DNA of 64,000 bases, taken from the NCBI GenBank assembly GCA_963621575.1, contig CAVFEH010000005.1, positions 33,284-97,283 on the forward strand, written 5' to 3'. Positions within the stretch are counted from its first letter, which is position 1, and each line of letters opens with the position of its first letter. The stretch is from UBA1724 sp963621575. Its GTDB lineage: Bacteria; Verrucomicrobiota; Lentisphaeria; Oligosphaerales; Oligosphaeraceae. Shown piece by piece: positions 35,366 to 44,274 of the stretch. The notes beneath the pieces are model-generated. The model did not search any database. It saw only the letters and a program-made list of their open reading frames with translations, and was not told the DNA's origin. Made by a program: the position numbers and the translations under genes.

Positions 35366-36781
35366 ATGGGCGGTTTTTTCGGTTGTGTCACGAAGGGTTC
35401 CTGTGTTGCCGACATCTTCTACGGCGCCGACTATCATTCCCACCTAGGGAACATCCGCGGGGGGCTGCTGGTGTATGGCGAGCAGGGCTTCCAGCGTTTC
35501 ATCCATGACATCCGGAAAGATCCCTTCCGCTCCAAGTTCGAGCAGCACCTGGACGGCATGAAGGGGTATGCGGGCATTGGCAGCATTTCGGACACGGATC
35601 CCCAGCCGTTGAATGTGTCGGGGCAGTCTGGGGTCTTTGGCATCACGATGGTGGGCGTGGTCTCGAACCAGGCGCGGCTGCAGCGTGAGTTGAATTTAGG
35701 CGGGGTGCACTTTTCAGAGCTGGTGAACGGCAAAGTCGGCCCCACGGAGATTGCGGCGGCGCTGGTGGCGGGGAAGTCGTCCATTGCAGACGGCATAGCG
35801 GACATGCAGGAGCGCATCGAGGGCTCCTGCAGTGCGCTGGTGCTGGCGCCGGAAGGCGTGTATGCCTGCCGTGACAAGCTGGGCCGCACCCCGGTGGTGA
35901 TTGGCCAGAAGGACGATGGCTCTCTGGCGGCCTGCGTGGAGTCCTGCGCGTTGCACAACCTTGGCTACAAGGTCCTTCGCTGGCTGGGCCCTGGCGAGGT
36001 GGTGCTGCTGGATGCCCGGAAATTTCAGGTGGTGCCCGTGCTGCCCGCCCGCAGGCAGTGCCGCATGTGCGCTTTCATGTGGATCTACTACGGCTTCCCC
36101 GTCTCCTCCTACGACGGCGTGAACGTGGAGGAGTGCCGCTATCGTTGCGGCGCGGCGTTGGCGCGCCGCGACAAGGGGCTGGAGGTGGATGCGGTGGCGG
36201 GCGTGCCGGACTCCGGCACGGCGCACGCACTGGGATACGCCGCGGAGGCCCATCTCCCCTACCGGCGTTCTTTCATCAAGTACACTCCCACCTGGCCCCG
36301 CAGCTTCATTTCCGACAGCCAGACCACCCGCCTCCATGTGGCCAAGATGAAGCTGCTGCCCATCCAGGACTTCATCAAGGGGCAGCGCCTCCTCTTCTGC
36401 GAGGACTCCATCGTGCGCGGCACCCAGCTGAAGGACACTTTCGCGCGCCTCCCCGAGTGGGGCGCCAAGGAGGTGCATGTCCGTGCGGCGTGCCCCCCCA
36501 TCCTCTTCGGATGTCCCTACCTGAACTTCTCGCCTTCCCGCACCCCCTTGGAGCTCATCGCCCGCCGCGCAGTCCACAAGCTGGAAAACGGGAAGGAGGA
36601 CGAGGCGCATCTGGAGGAGTACACCGACCATTCCACCGGGAAATACGGGCAGATGGTGGAACTGATCCGCCAGGAGATGGGTTTCACCAGCCTGAAGTAC
36701 CAAACCCTTCCCGATACCCTCAAGGTCATCGGTCTGCCCCCCGAGGGGCTGTGCACCTACTGCTGGGACGGGCGGAGATAG
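35366..36781 (+). CDS. Amidophosphoribosyltransferase-like protein (PurF family)
   Basis: A 471-residue PurF homologue, the family that converts PRPP and glutamine to phosphoribosylamine in purine synthesis. The ATG at 35366 gives MGGFFGCVTKGSC and a class II glutaminase-like N-terminal half. The PRPP motif LLFCEDSIVRGTQL and the C-terminal CTYCWDG, with RRQCRMCAF earlier, suggest the fold and a possible Fe-S cluster. There is no Cys at residue 1 or 2 followed by Gly, the normal nucleophile context; Cys7 is followed by Val. The glutaminase may therefore be altered or use ammonia. A possible TATATT -10 lies at 35257-35262. Confidence 0.85.
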   Translation: MGGFFGCVTKGSCVADIFYGADYHSHLGNIRGGLLVYGEQGFQRFIHDIRKDPFRSKFEQHLDGMKGYAGIGSISDTDPQPLNVSGQSGVFGITMVGVVSNQARLQRELNLGGVHFSELVNGKVGPTEIAAALVAGKSSIADGIADMQERIEGSCSALVLAPEGVYACRDKLGRTPVVIGQKDDGSLAACVESCALHNLGYKVLRWLGPGEVVLLDARKFQVVPVLPARRQCRMCAFMWIYYGFPVSSYDGVNVEECRYRCGAALARRDKGLEVDAVAGVPDSGTAHALGYAAEAHLPYRRSFIKYTPTWPRSFISDSQTTRLHVAKMKLLPIQDFIKGQRLLFCEDSIVRGTQLKDTFARLPEWGAKEVHVRAACPPILFGCPYLNFSPSRTPLELIARRAVHKLENGKEDEAHLEEYTDHSTGKYGQMVELIRQEMGFTSLKYQTLPDTLKVIGLPPEGLCTYCWDGRR

Positions 36782-36836
36782 CCGTCTCCAACGCAAACGA
36801 ACCCCTTCAGAACCCCTACGAGGAGAAGAACATACC

Positions 36837-37442
36837 ATGGCTGACGAATTGCAGGCATTGCTGGACCGTCTGGACCGCGAAGGCGTCCAGAAGGGCGAGA
36901 AGGAGCGGGAGCGTCTTGTCTCCCAGGCCCAGGCTGAGGCGGAGAAGATCCTCTCCGACGCGAGGGAGCGGGCCGCCGCCATGGTGGAGAAGGCCCGGGA
37001 GGAGTGCCAGACCCTCCGCCAGAAGTCCGAGGAGTCCATTCGCCAGAGTGGCCGGCAGGTGCTTTTGCAGTTGCGCGCGCAGCTCTGCCAGCGCATGGAG
37101 AATGTGGCGGCACGTCTGGTGAAATCGGAGCTGACCCCCGGCGTCACGGCGCAGATTCTGTCGCAGCTGTGCCGTGCCTACTGGGAGAAGGAGGGGCGCG
37201 AGTCCCGCGTGGAGGCCTTGGTGCCCGCCGAGCGCCTGGAGGAGCTCCAGACCCAGGTCTTCGCGGCTCTTGGGAAGGATTTGAAGGAGAATGTCTCCCT
37301 GAAGCCCGACAAGCGCCTCTCCGGCGGCTTCCAGCTCTCGTTCCAGGGCGACCAGGTGGTCTATGACTTCTCCGACCAGGCCCTGGCCGAGGCCGTGGCC
37401 AGCCATCTCTCCCCCGCACTGGGGGCCCTCGTCACACAGTAG
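36837..37442 (+). CDS. atpE: V-type ATPase subunit E
   Basis: Peripheral stalk subunit of 201 residues. The N-terminal half is a highly charged coiled coil (QKGEKERERLVSQAQAEAEK), and the C-terminal part is a globular domain that contacts the catalytic head. It opens an operon in the order E-DUF2764-A-B-D-I-K, the same order as in chlamydiae and some spirochaetes. It starts 55 bp after the purF-like gene, so read-through from that promoter is possible. Confidence 0.85.
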   Translation: MADELQALLDRLDREGVQKGEKERERLVSQAQAEAEKILSDARERAAAMVEKAREECQTLRQKSEESIRQSGRQVLLQLRAQLCQRMENVAARLVKSELTPGVTAQILSQLCRAYWEKEGRESRVEALVPAERLEELQTQVFAALGKDLKENVSLKPDKRLSGGFQLSFQGDQVVYDFSDQALAEAVASHLSPALGALVTQ

Positions 37443-37467
37443 CGCGCGGCACCAGGAGACCCCCGCC

Positions 37468-38040
37468 ATGGCTACGGACTTCATCTATCTGCTCTCCTCC
37501 CTCCCGATGCTGAGGCTTTCGGGGGAGGGCGCCACCCCCTACCGTGCCTTCCTGGACTCCTGCGCCGCCGCCGTCTCCCCCAGGGAGTACGCCATCCTGG
37601 AGGGACTGACCCTCCAGGCCCCCCCCGGGACCATCCGCCCGGAGCCCCCGGAACTGGCCCAGTGGGACCGCTGGATGGAGTGCATGACGCAGGTCGCCGC
37701 CATCTGGCGCGCCGCCCGCCGTCACCAGGAGGCCCCCGCCGACTGGCGCCCCGCCCGGGAGATTGCGCCCGGCGATGTCCGTCGTCTGGAGGATGCGCTG
37801 TCTCTGAAGACCCTCTGGGAGAAGCAGGAGGCCTGGGAGGCCTTGCAGTGGTCACGTCTGGAGGAACTCTCCCTTTCCGCGGGATACTCCTTCGGCGCCG
37901 TGGCGCTCCATGGCCTGAAGCTCTGTCTTCTGGAGGGACGCCTCCGCCACTCCCAGGAGGAGGGCGCCCGTGTCTTTGAGGAGACCGTCTCCCGGCGTCT
38001 GGAAGAGGCCGCCCGCTGGCGCCAGACCGTGGAGGAGTAG
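37468..38040 (+). CDS. V-ATPase operon DUF2764 protein
   Basis: A 190-residue soluble protein of the DUF2764 type, beginning MATDFIYLLSSLPMLRLSGE. Genes of this family are found between subunits E and A in chlamydial-type V-ATPase operons. It is mostly alpha-helical and may stand in for subunit C, which no other gene in the operon supplies; that role is inferred from position and not proven. It ends with a charged helix. GGAG is 10 nt upstream of the start. Confidence 0.8.
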   Translation: MATDFIYLLSSLPMLRLSGEGATPYRAFLDSCAAAVSPREYAILEGLTLQAPPGTIRPEPPELAQWDRWMECMTQVAAIWRAARRHQEAPADWRPAREIAPGDVRRLEDALSLKTLWEKQEAWEALQWSRLEELSLSAGYSFGAVALHGLKLCLLEGRLRHSQEEGARVFEETVSRRLEEAARWRQTVEE

Positions 38041-38072
38041 CCGGCACCGGTTTTCCCCCGTCCGGCTTTCGA

Positions 38073-38088
38073 TGTCGTCCGGACGACA
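38073..38088. promoter_or_regulatory. 16-bp perfect palindrome upstream of atpA
   Basis: TGTCGTCCGGACGACA lies in the 95-bp gap between the DUF2764 gene and atpA. It could be an operator or a small mRNA hairpin that tunes atpA expression. Confidence 0.4.
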
Positions 38089-38135
38089 CACCCTTTCGAG
38101 CACATCCAACGGACTCCGTCCCCATACAAGCAACC

Positions 38136-39866
38136 ATGAGTGATACGGCAATGAAACGAGGCCAGGTGACTGGCGTCAACGGGAATCTGGTGAGCGTGGC
38201 CTTTGAGACCAGCGTGATCCAGAACGAGGTGGCCTTCATCCAGGTCTCCGACGGCGCGCGCCTGAAGAGCGAGGTCATCCGGGTGCGTGGCGGCCAGGCG
38301 GACCTGCAGGTCTTTGAGTCAACCAATGGCATCAAGGTGGGCGATCCGGTGGAGTTCACCGGAGAGCTGCTCTCCGTGGAGCTGGGGCCCGGACTGCTCA
38401 CACAAATCTTCGACGGCCTCCAGAACCCCCTTCCGCGTCTGGCCGAGGAGTCCCTCTTCCTGAAGCGCGGCACCTATATCTATCCCCTGGACGAGAAGCG
38501 CCTGTGGGCCTTCACCTCCACCGCCAAGGCGGGCGACGATGTCTTCGCCGGCGACGCCGTCGGCTGGGTGCCGGAGGGTGTTTTCCAGCACCGGATCATG
38601 GTGCCCTTCGGCTGGCGGGGCGCCTGGCGACTGTCCTGGGTCGCGGAGAAGGGCGACTACAGCATCCGAACCGTGGTGGCCAAGGCGGTGGGCGAGAATG
38701 GCGAGGAGCGCGAGATCACCATGGTCCAGACCTGGCCTGTCCGCGTGCCCATCGCCTGCTACCGGGAGAAGCTCCTTCCCACGGAGCCCATGATCACCCA
38801 GGTGCGCACCATCGACACTTTCTTCCCCGTGGCCAAGGGCGGCACCTTCTGCACCCCCGGGCCCTTCGGCGCCGGAAAGACCGTTCTGCAGCACTCCCTC
38901 TCCCAGCGCAGCGAGGCCGACATCGTCATCGTGGCCGCCGTTGGCGAGCGTGCCGGCGAGGTGGTGGAGATCCTCCAGGAATTCCCCGTTCTGGAGGACC
39001 CCCGCACGGGCCGGAAGCTCATCGACCGGACCATCATCATCTGCAACACCAGCTCCATGCCCGTGGCGTCCCGGGAGTCCTCCATCTACACCAGCGCCAC
39101 TCTGGCCGAATACTACCGCCAGATGGGCCTGAACGTGCTGCTGCTGGCCGATTCCACCAGCCGCTGGGCCCAGGCGTTGCGGGAGGAGTCCGGTCGCCTG
39201 GAGGAGATCCCCGGCGAGGAGGCCTTCCCCGCTTATCTGGAATCCCTGGTGGCCAGCTTCTACGAGCGCGCCGGGCTGGTCCGGCTGAATTCCGGTGAGA
39301 GGGGCTCCGTCACCATCTGCGGCGCAGTTTCCCCTGCCGGCGGCAACTTCGAGGAACCCGTGACCCAGGCCACCTTGAAGGTGGTTGGCGCCTTCCTGGC
39401 GCTTTCCCGCAACCGCGCCAACGCCCGCCGCTACCCCGCCATCCACCCCTTGGATTCCTGGAGCAAATACACCGGCGCCGTGGCCCCCGAACAGGTGGCC
39501 AACGCCCGGCAGATCCTCCGCTCCGGCAACGAGGTGGAGCAGATGATGAAGGTCATCGGCGAGGAGGGCACCCCCATCACCGACTTCGTCACCTACCTCA
39601 AGAGCGAATTCCTCGACGCGGTATATCTCCAGCAGGATACCTTCGACAAAGTCGACAGCAGCTGCACCGCCAGGCGCCAGCAATATGTCTTCCAGAAACT
39701 GGACCAGATCCTCCGGAAGACCTTCTCCTTCGGAGACAAGGACGAGGCCAGAAAATACTTCGCCGACCTCCGGCAGATCTTCCTGGACTGGAATTTCGCC
39801 GCCTGGGAGTCCCCCGAATTCGCCGAACAAGAGAAGCGTCTGGACGCCATGCTGGCCGAGGCGTAA
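38136..39866 (+). CDS. atpA: V-type ATPase catalytic subunit A
   Basis: Catalytic ATP-binding subunit of 576 residues, normal for the family. An N-terminal barrel is followed by the long A-subunit insertion, then Walker A GPFGAGKT (about 247-254), the Walker B region LNVLLLADSTSRWAQALREE and the PAYLESLVASFYERAG segment. The C-terminal helical domain is complete. It forms the A3B3 head with the next gene and either hydrolyses or makes ATP. Confidence 0.97.
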   Translation: MSDTAMKRGQVTGVNGNLVSVAFETSVIQNEVAFIQVSDGARLKSEVIRVRGGQADLQVFESTNGIKVGDPVEFTGELLSVELGPGLLTQIFDGLQNPLPRLAEESLFLKRGTYIYPLDEKRLWAFTSTAKAGDDVFAGDAVGWVPEGVFQHRIMVPFGWRGAWRLSWVAEKGDYSIRTVVAKAVGENGEEREITMVQTWPVRVPIACYREKLLPTEPMITQVRTIDTFFPVAKGGTFCTPGPFGAGKTVLQHSLSQRSEADIVIVAAVGERAGEVVEILQEFPVLEDPRTGRKLIDRTIIICNTSSMPVASRESSIYTSATLAEYYRQMGLNVLLLADSTSRWAQALREESGRLEEIPGEEAFPAYLESLVASFYERAGLVRLNSGERGSVTICGAVSPAGGNFEEPVTQATLKVVGAFLALSRNRANARRYPAIHPLDSWSKYTGAVAPEQVANARQILRSGNEVEQMMKVIGEEGTPITDFVTYLKSEFLDAVYLQQDTFDKVDSSCTARRQQYVFQKLDQILRKTFSFGDKDEARKYFADLRQIFLDWNFAAWESPEFAEQEKRLDAMLAEA

Positions 39867-39881
39867 GGAGCACCGACTGCC

Positions 39882-41219
39882 ATGAGAAAGATCTACCATA
39901 AGATTCTGCAGATCAGCGGAAACGTGATCACCCTGGAGGCCGACGACGTCTCCAACTCCGAGCTGGCCGAGGTCCGCAGCGGCGAGCGCAGCTCCCTGGC
40001 GCAGGTCATCCGGCTGGACGGCCGGCGGGTCTCCCTGCAGGTCTTCGCCGGCGCCCGCGGCATCTCCACCGATTCCCAGGTCCGCTTCCTGGGGCGGCAG
40101 ATGCAGGTCTCTGCATGCGACGACCTGCTGGGACGCGTCTTCACCGGCAACGGCTCTCCCCGCGACGGCGGACCCGCCCTCACCGAAAACATGGTCGAAA
40201 TCGGCGGGCCTTCCGTCAATCCCGCCCGCCGCGTGGTCCCCAAGAGGATGATCCGCACGGGCATCCCCATGATCGACATCTTCAATACCCTGGTGGAGAG
40301 CCAGAAGCTGCCCATCTTCTCCATCCCCGGCGAGCCCTACAATGAGCTGCTGGCGCGGATCGCCATGCAGGCCGAGGTGGATGTCATTGTGCTGGGCGGA
40401 ATGGGCCTGAAGCACGACGACTACCTGACCCTCAAGAACACCCTTGACGAACACGGCGCCCTCTCCCGCGCCGTCCTCTTCGTCCACACCGCCGCGGATC
40501 CCACCGTGGAGTGCACGCTGGTCCCCGACATGGCCCTGGCCACCGCCGAGTTCTTCGCGGTCCAGGAAGGCAAGAAGGTCCTCTGCCTGCTGACGGACAT
40601 GACAAACTTTGCCGACGCCCTGAAGGAGATCGCCATCACCATGGAGCAGATCCCCTCCAACCGCGGATATCCCGGCGACCTCTACAGCCAGCTGGCCTCC
40701 CGTTATGAAAAGGCCGTCCAGTTCAAGGGCGAGAACGCCGGCTCCATCACCATCCTGGCAGTCACTACCATGCCCGGCGACGATGTGACCCATCCCGTTC
40801 CCGACAACACTGGCTACATCACCGAGGGGCAGTTCTACCTCACCGGCGGACACATCGAGCCCTTCGGCTCCCTCTCCCGGCTCAAGCAGAACGTCAACAA
40901 GGACACCCGCGAGGACCACCGGACTCTCATGGACACCATGATCCGGCTCTTCGCACAGTATCGCGAGACATTGGAGAAGCAGTCCATGGGCTTCCGCATG
41001 TCCGACTGGGACCGGAAACTCCTGAAATACGGCGAGCTCTTTGAGACGCGGATGATGGACCTGAAGGTGAACATCCCCCTGGAGAAGGCGCTGGATCTCG
41101 GCTGGTGGATTCTGGGGCAGTGCTTCGAGCCCTCCGAGACTGGCGTGAAGTCCGAGATGATCCGGAAGTTCTGGCCCGCGGCCAAGTGCGCCGACGGCGC
41201 CGCCGCCGCGGAGAAGTAA
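39882..41219 (+). CDS. atpB: V-type ATPase subunit B
   Basis: Non-catalytic nucleotide-binding subunit of 445 residues. It lacks a Walker A lysine motif, as expected, and has TGIPMIDIFNTLVESQKLP and IFSIPGEPYNELLARIAMQ, then LLTDMTNFADALKEIAITME and the arginine-finger region near YPGDLYSQLASRYEKA. It follows atpA by 15 bp and precedes atpD by 3 bp. Confidence 0.96.
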   Translation: MRKIYHKILQISGNVITLEADDVSNSELAEVRSGERSSLAQVIRLDGRRVSLQVFAGARGISTDSQVRFLGRQMQVSACDDLLGRVFTGNGSPRDGGPALTENMVEIGGPSVNPARRVVPKRMIRTGIPMIDIFNTLVESQKLPIFSIPGEPYNELLARIAMQAEVDVIVLGGMGLKHDDYLTLKNTLDEHGALSRAVLFVHTAADPTVECTLVPDMALATAEFFAVQEGKKVLCLLTDMTNFADALKEIAITMEQIPSNRGYPGDLYSQLASRYEKAVQFKGENAGSITILAVTTMPGDDVTHPVPDNTGYITEGQFYLTGGHIEPFGSLSRLKQNVNKDTREDHRTLMDTMIRLFAQYRETLEKQSMGFRMSDWDRKLLKYGELFETRMMDLKVNIPLEKALDLGWWILGQCFEPSETGVKSEMIRKFWPAAKCADGAAAAEK

Positions 41220-41222
41220 TCC

Positions 41223-41834
41223 ATGGCGAAGATCAAGCTGACCAAAAACGAGCTGAAGCACCAGCGCGACGACCTGAAGCGCTTCCAGCGGTATCTGCCC
41301 ACCTTGCAGCTCAAAAAACTGCAGTTGCAGAGCTCCGTGCGCCAGGCGAAGGAGGCGCTGGCCGAGTTGGAGGAACAGGACCGCCGGGAGACCGCCGGCC
41401 ACGCCGCGGACCTCCGGCTCTTCGCGGACTGCCCCGCCGGGGCACTCTCCTCCGCCACCGTCGCCGCCTGGCGTGTGGCCGAGCGGAATGTGGATGGCAT
41501 CGACATCCCGGTCCACAAGGGGCTGGAGTGGAAGCGCCAGCCCGTGGATCTGCTCTCCACCCCCCTCTGGTTTGATGACGCCCTGGACATGGTGGCCGCC
41601 CAGACCGAACTGCGGCTCCGGCTGCGCCTCATGCGGGAGCAGCTCTCCCGTCTGGAGCAGGAGTTGCGCGTGGTCACCCAGCGCGTGAACCTCTTCGAAA
41701 AGGTGATGATCCCCGAGGCCCAGGAGAACATTCGCCGCATCAACATCTACATCGGCGATCAGCAGACCAACTCCGTTGGACGTTCCAAGATTGCCAAGAG
41801 CAAGTGCCAGGCACGGGACGCGGAAGTGCAATGA
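41223..41834 (+). CDS. atpD: V-type ATPase subunit D
   Basis: Central rotor stalk subunit of 203 residues. It begins MAKIKLTKNELKHQRDDLKR, the classic D-subunit N-terminus, and consists of two long helices that form the coiled-coil shaft in the A3B3 head (LRLMREQLSRLEQELRVVTQ and RVNLFEKVMIPEAQENIRRI). Its stop overlaps the start of the subunit I gene (ATGA). The usual rotor partner, subunit F, is not encoded in this operon. Confidence 0.93.
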   Translation: MAKIKLTKNELKHQRDDLKRFQRYLPTLQLKKLQLQSSVRQAKEALAELEEQDRRETAGHAADLRLFADCPAGALSSATVAAWRVAERNVDGIDIPVHKGLEWKRQPVDLLSTPLWFDDALDMVAAQTELRLRLRLMREQLSRLEQELRVVTQRVNLFEKVMIPEAQENIRRINIYIGDQQTNSVGRSKIAKSKCQARDAEVQ

Positions 41835-43672
41835 TCCAGAAAATGAAGAAAGCCACGGTGGTCTGCTGTGCGGCGGACCAGGAGAAGTCCCTCCTGGCCC
41901 TCCGGAAGCTGGCCAGCGTCCACGCCATCCACCAGCAGGAGCCGGACTCCCGCCGGCGACAGGAGGTGCTGGAGAAGAAGGACGAGCTGGAACGGCTTCT
42001 CCTTTTCCTGGAGGGGCTCCGCAAGGACATCAAAAAGTCCGTGCCGAAGGGGAAGACCGTCGCTGTCGGGTCCGTGTCTCTGGACGAGGGCGCCTGCCGG
42101 CGTTGCCGGAAGGCCTGTCTGGAGGAATTCGGCGAATTGCGCCGCCTGGAGGCGGAGCGTGAGCGCCTTTCCAAGGGCATTCGGGAACTGCGGCCCTGGG
42201 GGCATTTCCGGCAGGAGTTGCTGGAACGCCTGGCGCGCCGGGGCTGGAATTGGGCCCTGGTGGTGCGTCCCGACCGCAAGGAGGCCGCCGGCTGGCTGGC
42301 GAAGTGGTCCGGGAAGCGGGAGGGCGCCCAGGAGTTCGTCTGCCGTCGGGAAGAAGGAAAGGCCTACGCGCTGGTGCTGGCGCCCTTCGCCTTGGATGAT
42401 CTCCCCTACGCACCCGTCCATTTCTCCCAGGGGACCGACCTGGCCGCCCTGGAACACCGCCTCGCCATCGTGGAGCAGCGTCTTGCCTCCGAACGCGCCG
42501 CACTCTCGGAACGCGCCCAGCGGGATCTCCCGCTGCTGAAGAAGGAGCTCGCGCGCCTGGAACGGGAGCTGGAGTTCTTCACGGTGCGGGACGGCATGGG
42601 CCGCGCCGGAAAGACCCTGTGCTACCTCCAGGGGTATGTCCCCGAGTGCCGCCTGGATGCCCTGCGCCTGTCCGCCCGCGAGAATGGATGGGCCATCCGC
42701 TACGAGGATGTCGCCCCCGACGACCCCCAGGTGCCCACCAGCCTCCAGATGCCCAAGCACCTGGAGATGGCAAAGGTGGTCCTGGACTTCATCGGAATCC
42801 TCCCTGGCTACAACGAGGTGGACATCTCGGTGGCCGTCATGGTCTTCCTCTCCATCTTCTGCGGAATGCTGGTGGGAGACGCCGGATATGGCGTCCTCTT
42901 CACGGGACTCTCCCTCTGGGGAATCCTCCATTTCCGCAAAAAGGGAAAGGACGACCCCGGCGCGAAGACCTTCCTGCCTCCCCTGAAGCTCTTCCTCTTC
43001 ATGTCACTCTGCATCTTCGCCTGGGGCGCCCTCACCGGGAATTGGCTTGGGTTCTCCTGGGGAGGACTGCATTGGTTCACCGACCCGGAAAACAACCGCG
43101 GGCAGCTCAATGTCCAGCTCTTCTGCTTCTTCCTGGCCGCCATCCACCTCTCCCTGGGGCACCTCTGGAAGATCCCGCTCTCGCACACTTGGCGCGGACG
43201 CCTGGGGAATCTGGGATGGGCCATTTTCCTGTGGGCGAACTTCTTTACGGTGAAGTGCCTCCTCATTGACAACGCGTTCCACGATTTCGCGGTCCCCGGA
43301 GCCATGTACGCAGTGGGGGCGGTCCTCATCCTCCTCTTCTCCATCCAGTGGAACAACGTGGGCGACGTGATCTACTCTCCCTTCACCTTCATCAACTCCA
43401 TCAGCGACCTGCTCAGCTACATCCGACTCTACGCGGTGGGACTGTCCAGCCTCTACATCGCACAGGCCTTCAATGACATGTGCGCAATGCTCTGGCGCGG
43501 AAACCACTGGCTCCTGCCCGTGGGACTCCTCATCGTGCTGGCCGGGCACGCCCTGAATATCTGCATGGCGCTCATGAGCGTCCTGGTCCACGGCATCCGG
43601 CTCAACACCCTGGAATTCTCCGGGCACATCGGCGTGGAGTGGGGCGGGAAACCCTACCATCCCTTTCAGTAG
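41831..43672 (+). CDS. atpI: V-type ATPase membrane subunit I (a-subunit)
   Basis: Stator membrane subunit of 613 residues that forms the ion half-channels. The N-terminal ~300 residues are soluble and rich in coiled coil. About seven membrane segments follow, starting with VAVMVFLSIFCGMLVGDAGY and including SDLLSYIRLYAVGLSSLYIA, whose Arg is the conserved ion-exchange residue of the family. The C-terminus HIGVEWGGKPYHPF is typical. The ATG at 41831 is coupled to atpD. Confidence 0.94.
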   Translation: MIQKMKKATVVCCAADQEKSLLALRKLASVHAIHQQEPDSRRRQEVLEKKDELERLLLFLEGLRKDIKKSVPKGKTVAVGSVSLDEGACRRCRKACLEEFGELRRLEAERERLSKGIRELRPWGHFRQELLERLARRGWNWALVVRPDRKEAAGWLAKWSGKREGAQEFVCRREEGKAYALVLAPFALDDLPYAPVHFSQGTDLAALEHRLAIVEQRLASERAALSERAQRDLPLLKKELARLERELEFFTVRDGMGRAGKTLCYLQGYVPECRLDALRLSARENGWAIRYEDVAPDDPQVPTSLQMPKHLEMAKVVLDFIGILPGYNEVDISVAVMVFLSIFCGMLVGDAGYGVLFTGLSLWGILHFRKKGKDDPGAKTFLPPLKLFLFMSLCIFAWGALTGNWLGFSWGGLHWFTDPENNRGQLNVQLFCFFLAAIHLSLGHLWKIPLSHTWRGRLGNLGWAIFLWANFFTVKCLLIDNAFHDFAVPGAMYAVGAVLILLFSIQWNNVGDVIYSPFTFINSISDLLSYIRLYAVGLSSLYIAQAFNDMCAMLWRGNHWLLPVGLLIVLAGHALNICMALMSVLVHGIRLNTLEFSGHIGVEWGGKPYHPFQ

Positions 43673-43755
43673 GGACGCGCCAAGACCATTTTCCTTCCAT
43701 CGTCCGTCTCCATCCACAACCCTCTCCCCAACTCCCAAAAAAGGAGGTACCAAAC

Positions 43756-44223
43756 ATGCTCGAGATCACCACCGCCAAGGCCCTTGTGGGCATGGGCGCC
43801 ATCGCCGCCTTCGGCTTCTCCGCCGTGGGCTCCGCCATCGGTTGCGGAATGGCCGCAGCCGGCGCCATCGGCAGCTGGAAGCGCTGCTATGTCCAGGGAA
43901 AGCCCGCGCCTTTCCAGCTCACCATCTTCTCCGGCGTCGCCATGACTCAGACCATCTACGGCCTGATCCTCATGCTCCAGATCCTGGCTCTGCCCACCGA
44001 ACTCTGGCCCTCCGCACTGGGCGTCGGCATCCTGGGCGGCCTGGCCATCGGGGCAAGCGCCATCTACCAGGGACGCGCCGCCGCCGGCGCCTGCGACTCC
44101 TTCAGCGAGACCGGGCAGGGCTTCGCCAACGACCTGATCGTCCTGGGCGTCGTGGAGACCATCGCCATCTTTTCCATGGTCTTCTGCATGATGTTCCTCA
44201 ACAACGTCAAGGGACTGCTCTAA
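43756..44223 (+). CDS. atpK: V-type ATPase proteolipid subunit K (c-ring)
   Basis: A 155-residue membrane protein with four helices in two hairpins, the double-hairpin V-type c-subunit. AAGGAGGT precedes the ATG by 7 nt, a strong site suited to a ring made in many copies. The second hairpin has the ion-binding Glu in VVETIAIF; the first hairpin has Gln-Thr residues in MTQTIYGL. The set T-Q, Q (YQGR) and E matches the Na+-binding residues described for Enterococcus hirae NtpK, so Na+ coupling is plausible but unproven. Confidence 0.93.
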   Translation: MLEITTAKALVGMGAIAAFGFSAVGSAIGCGMAAAGAIGSWKRCYVQGKPAPFQLTIFSGVAMTQTIYGLILMLQILALPTELWPSALGVGILGGLAIGASAIYQGRAAAGACDSFSETGQGFANDLIVLGVVETIAIFSMVFCMMFLNNVKGLL

Positions 44224-44274
44224 CCCCGGCACCGTCTTCCGTAGAACCGTCTCCCACCGCCTTTCCCGTCTCCC

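Noticed and set aside
38319..41831. Minus-strand open frame of 1170 codons antisense to the V-ATPase genes
   Set aside because: It is a codon-bias shadow in GC-rich DNA. The plus strand here encodes clear A, B and D subunits with intact motifs.
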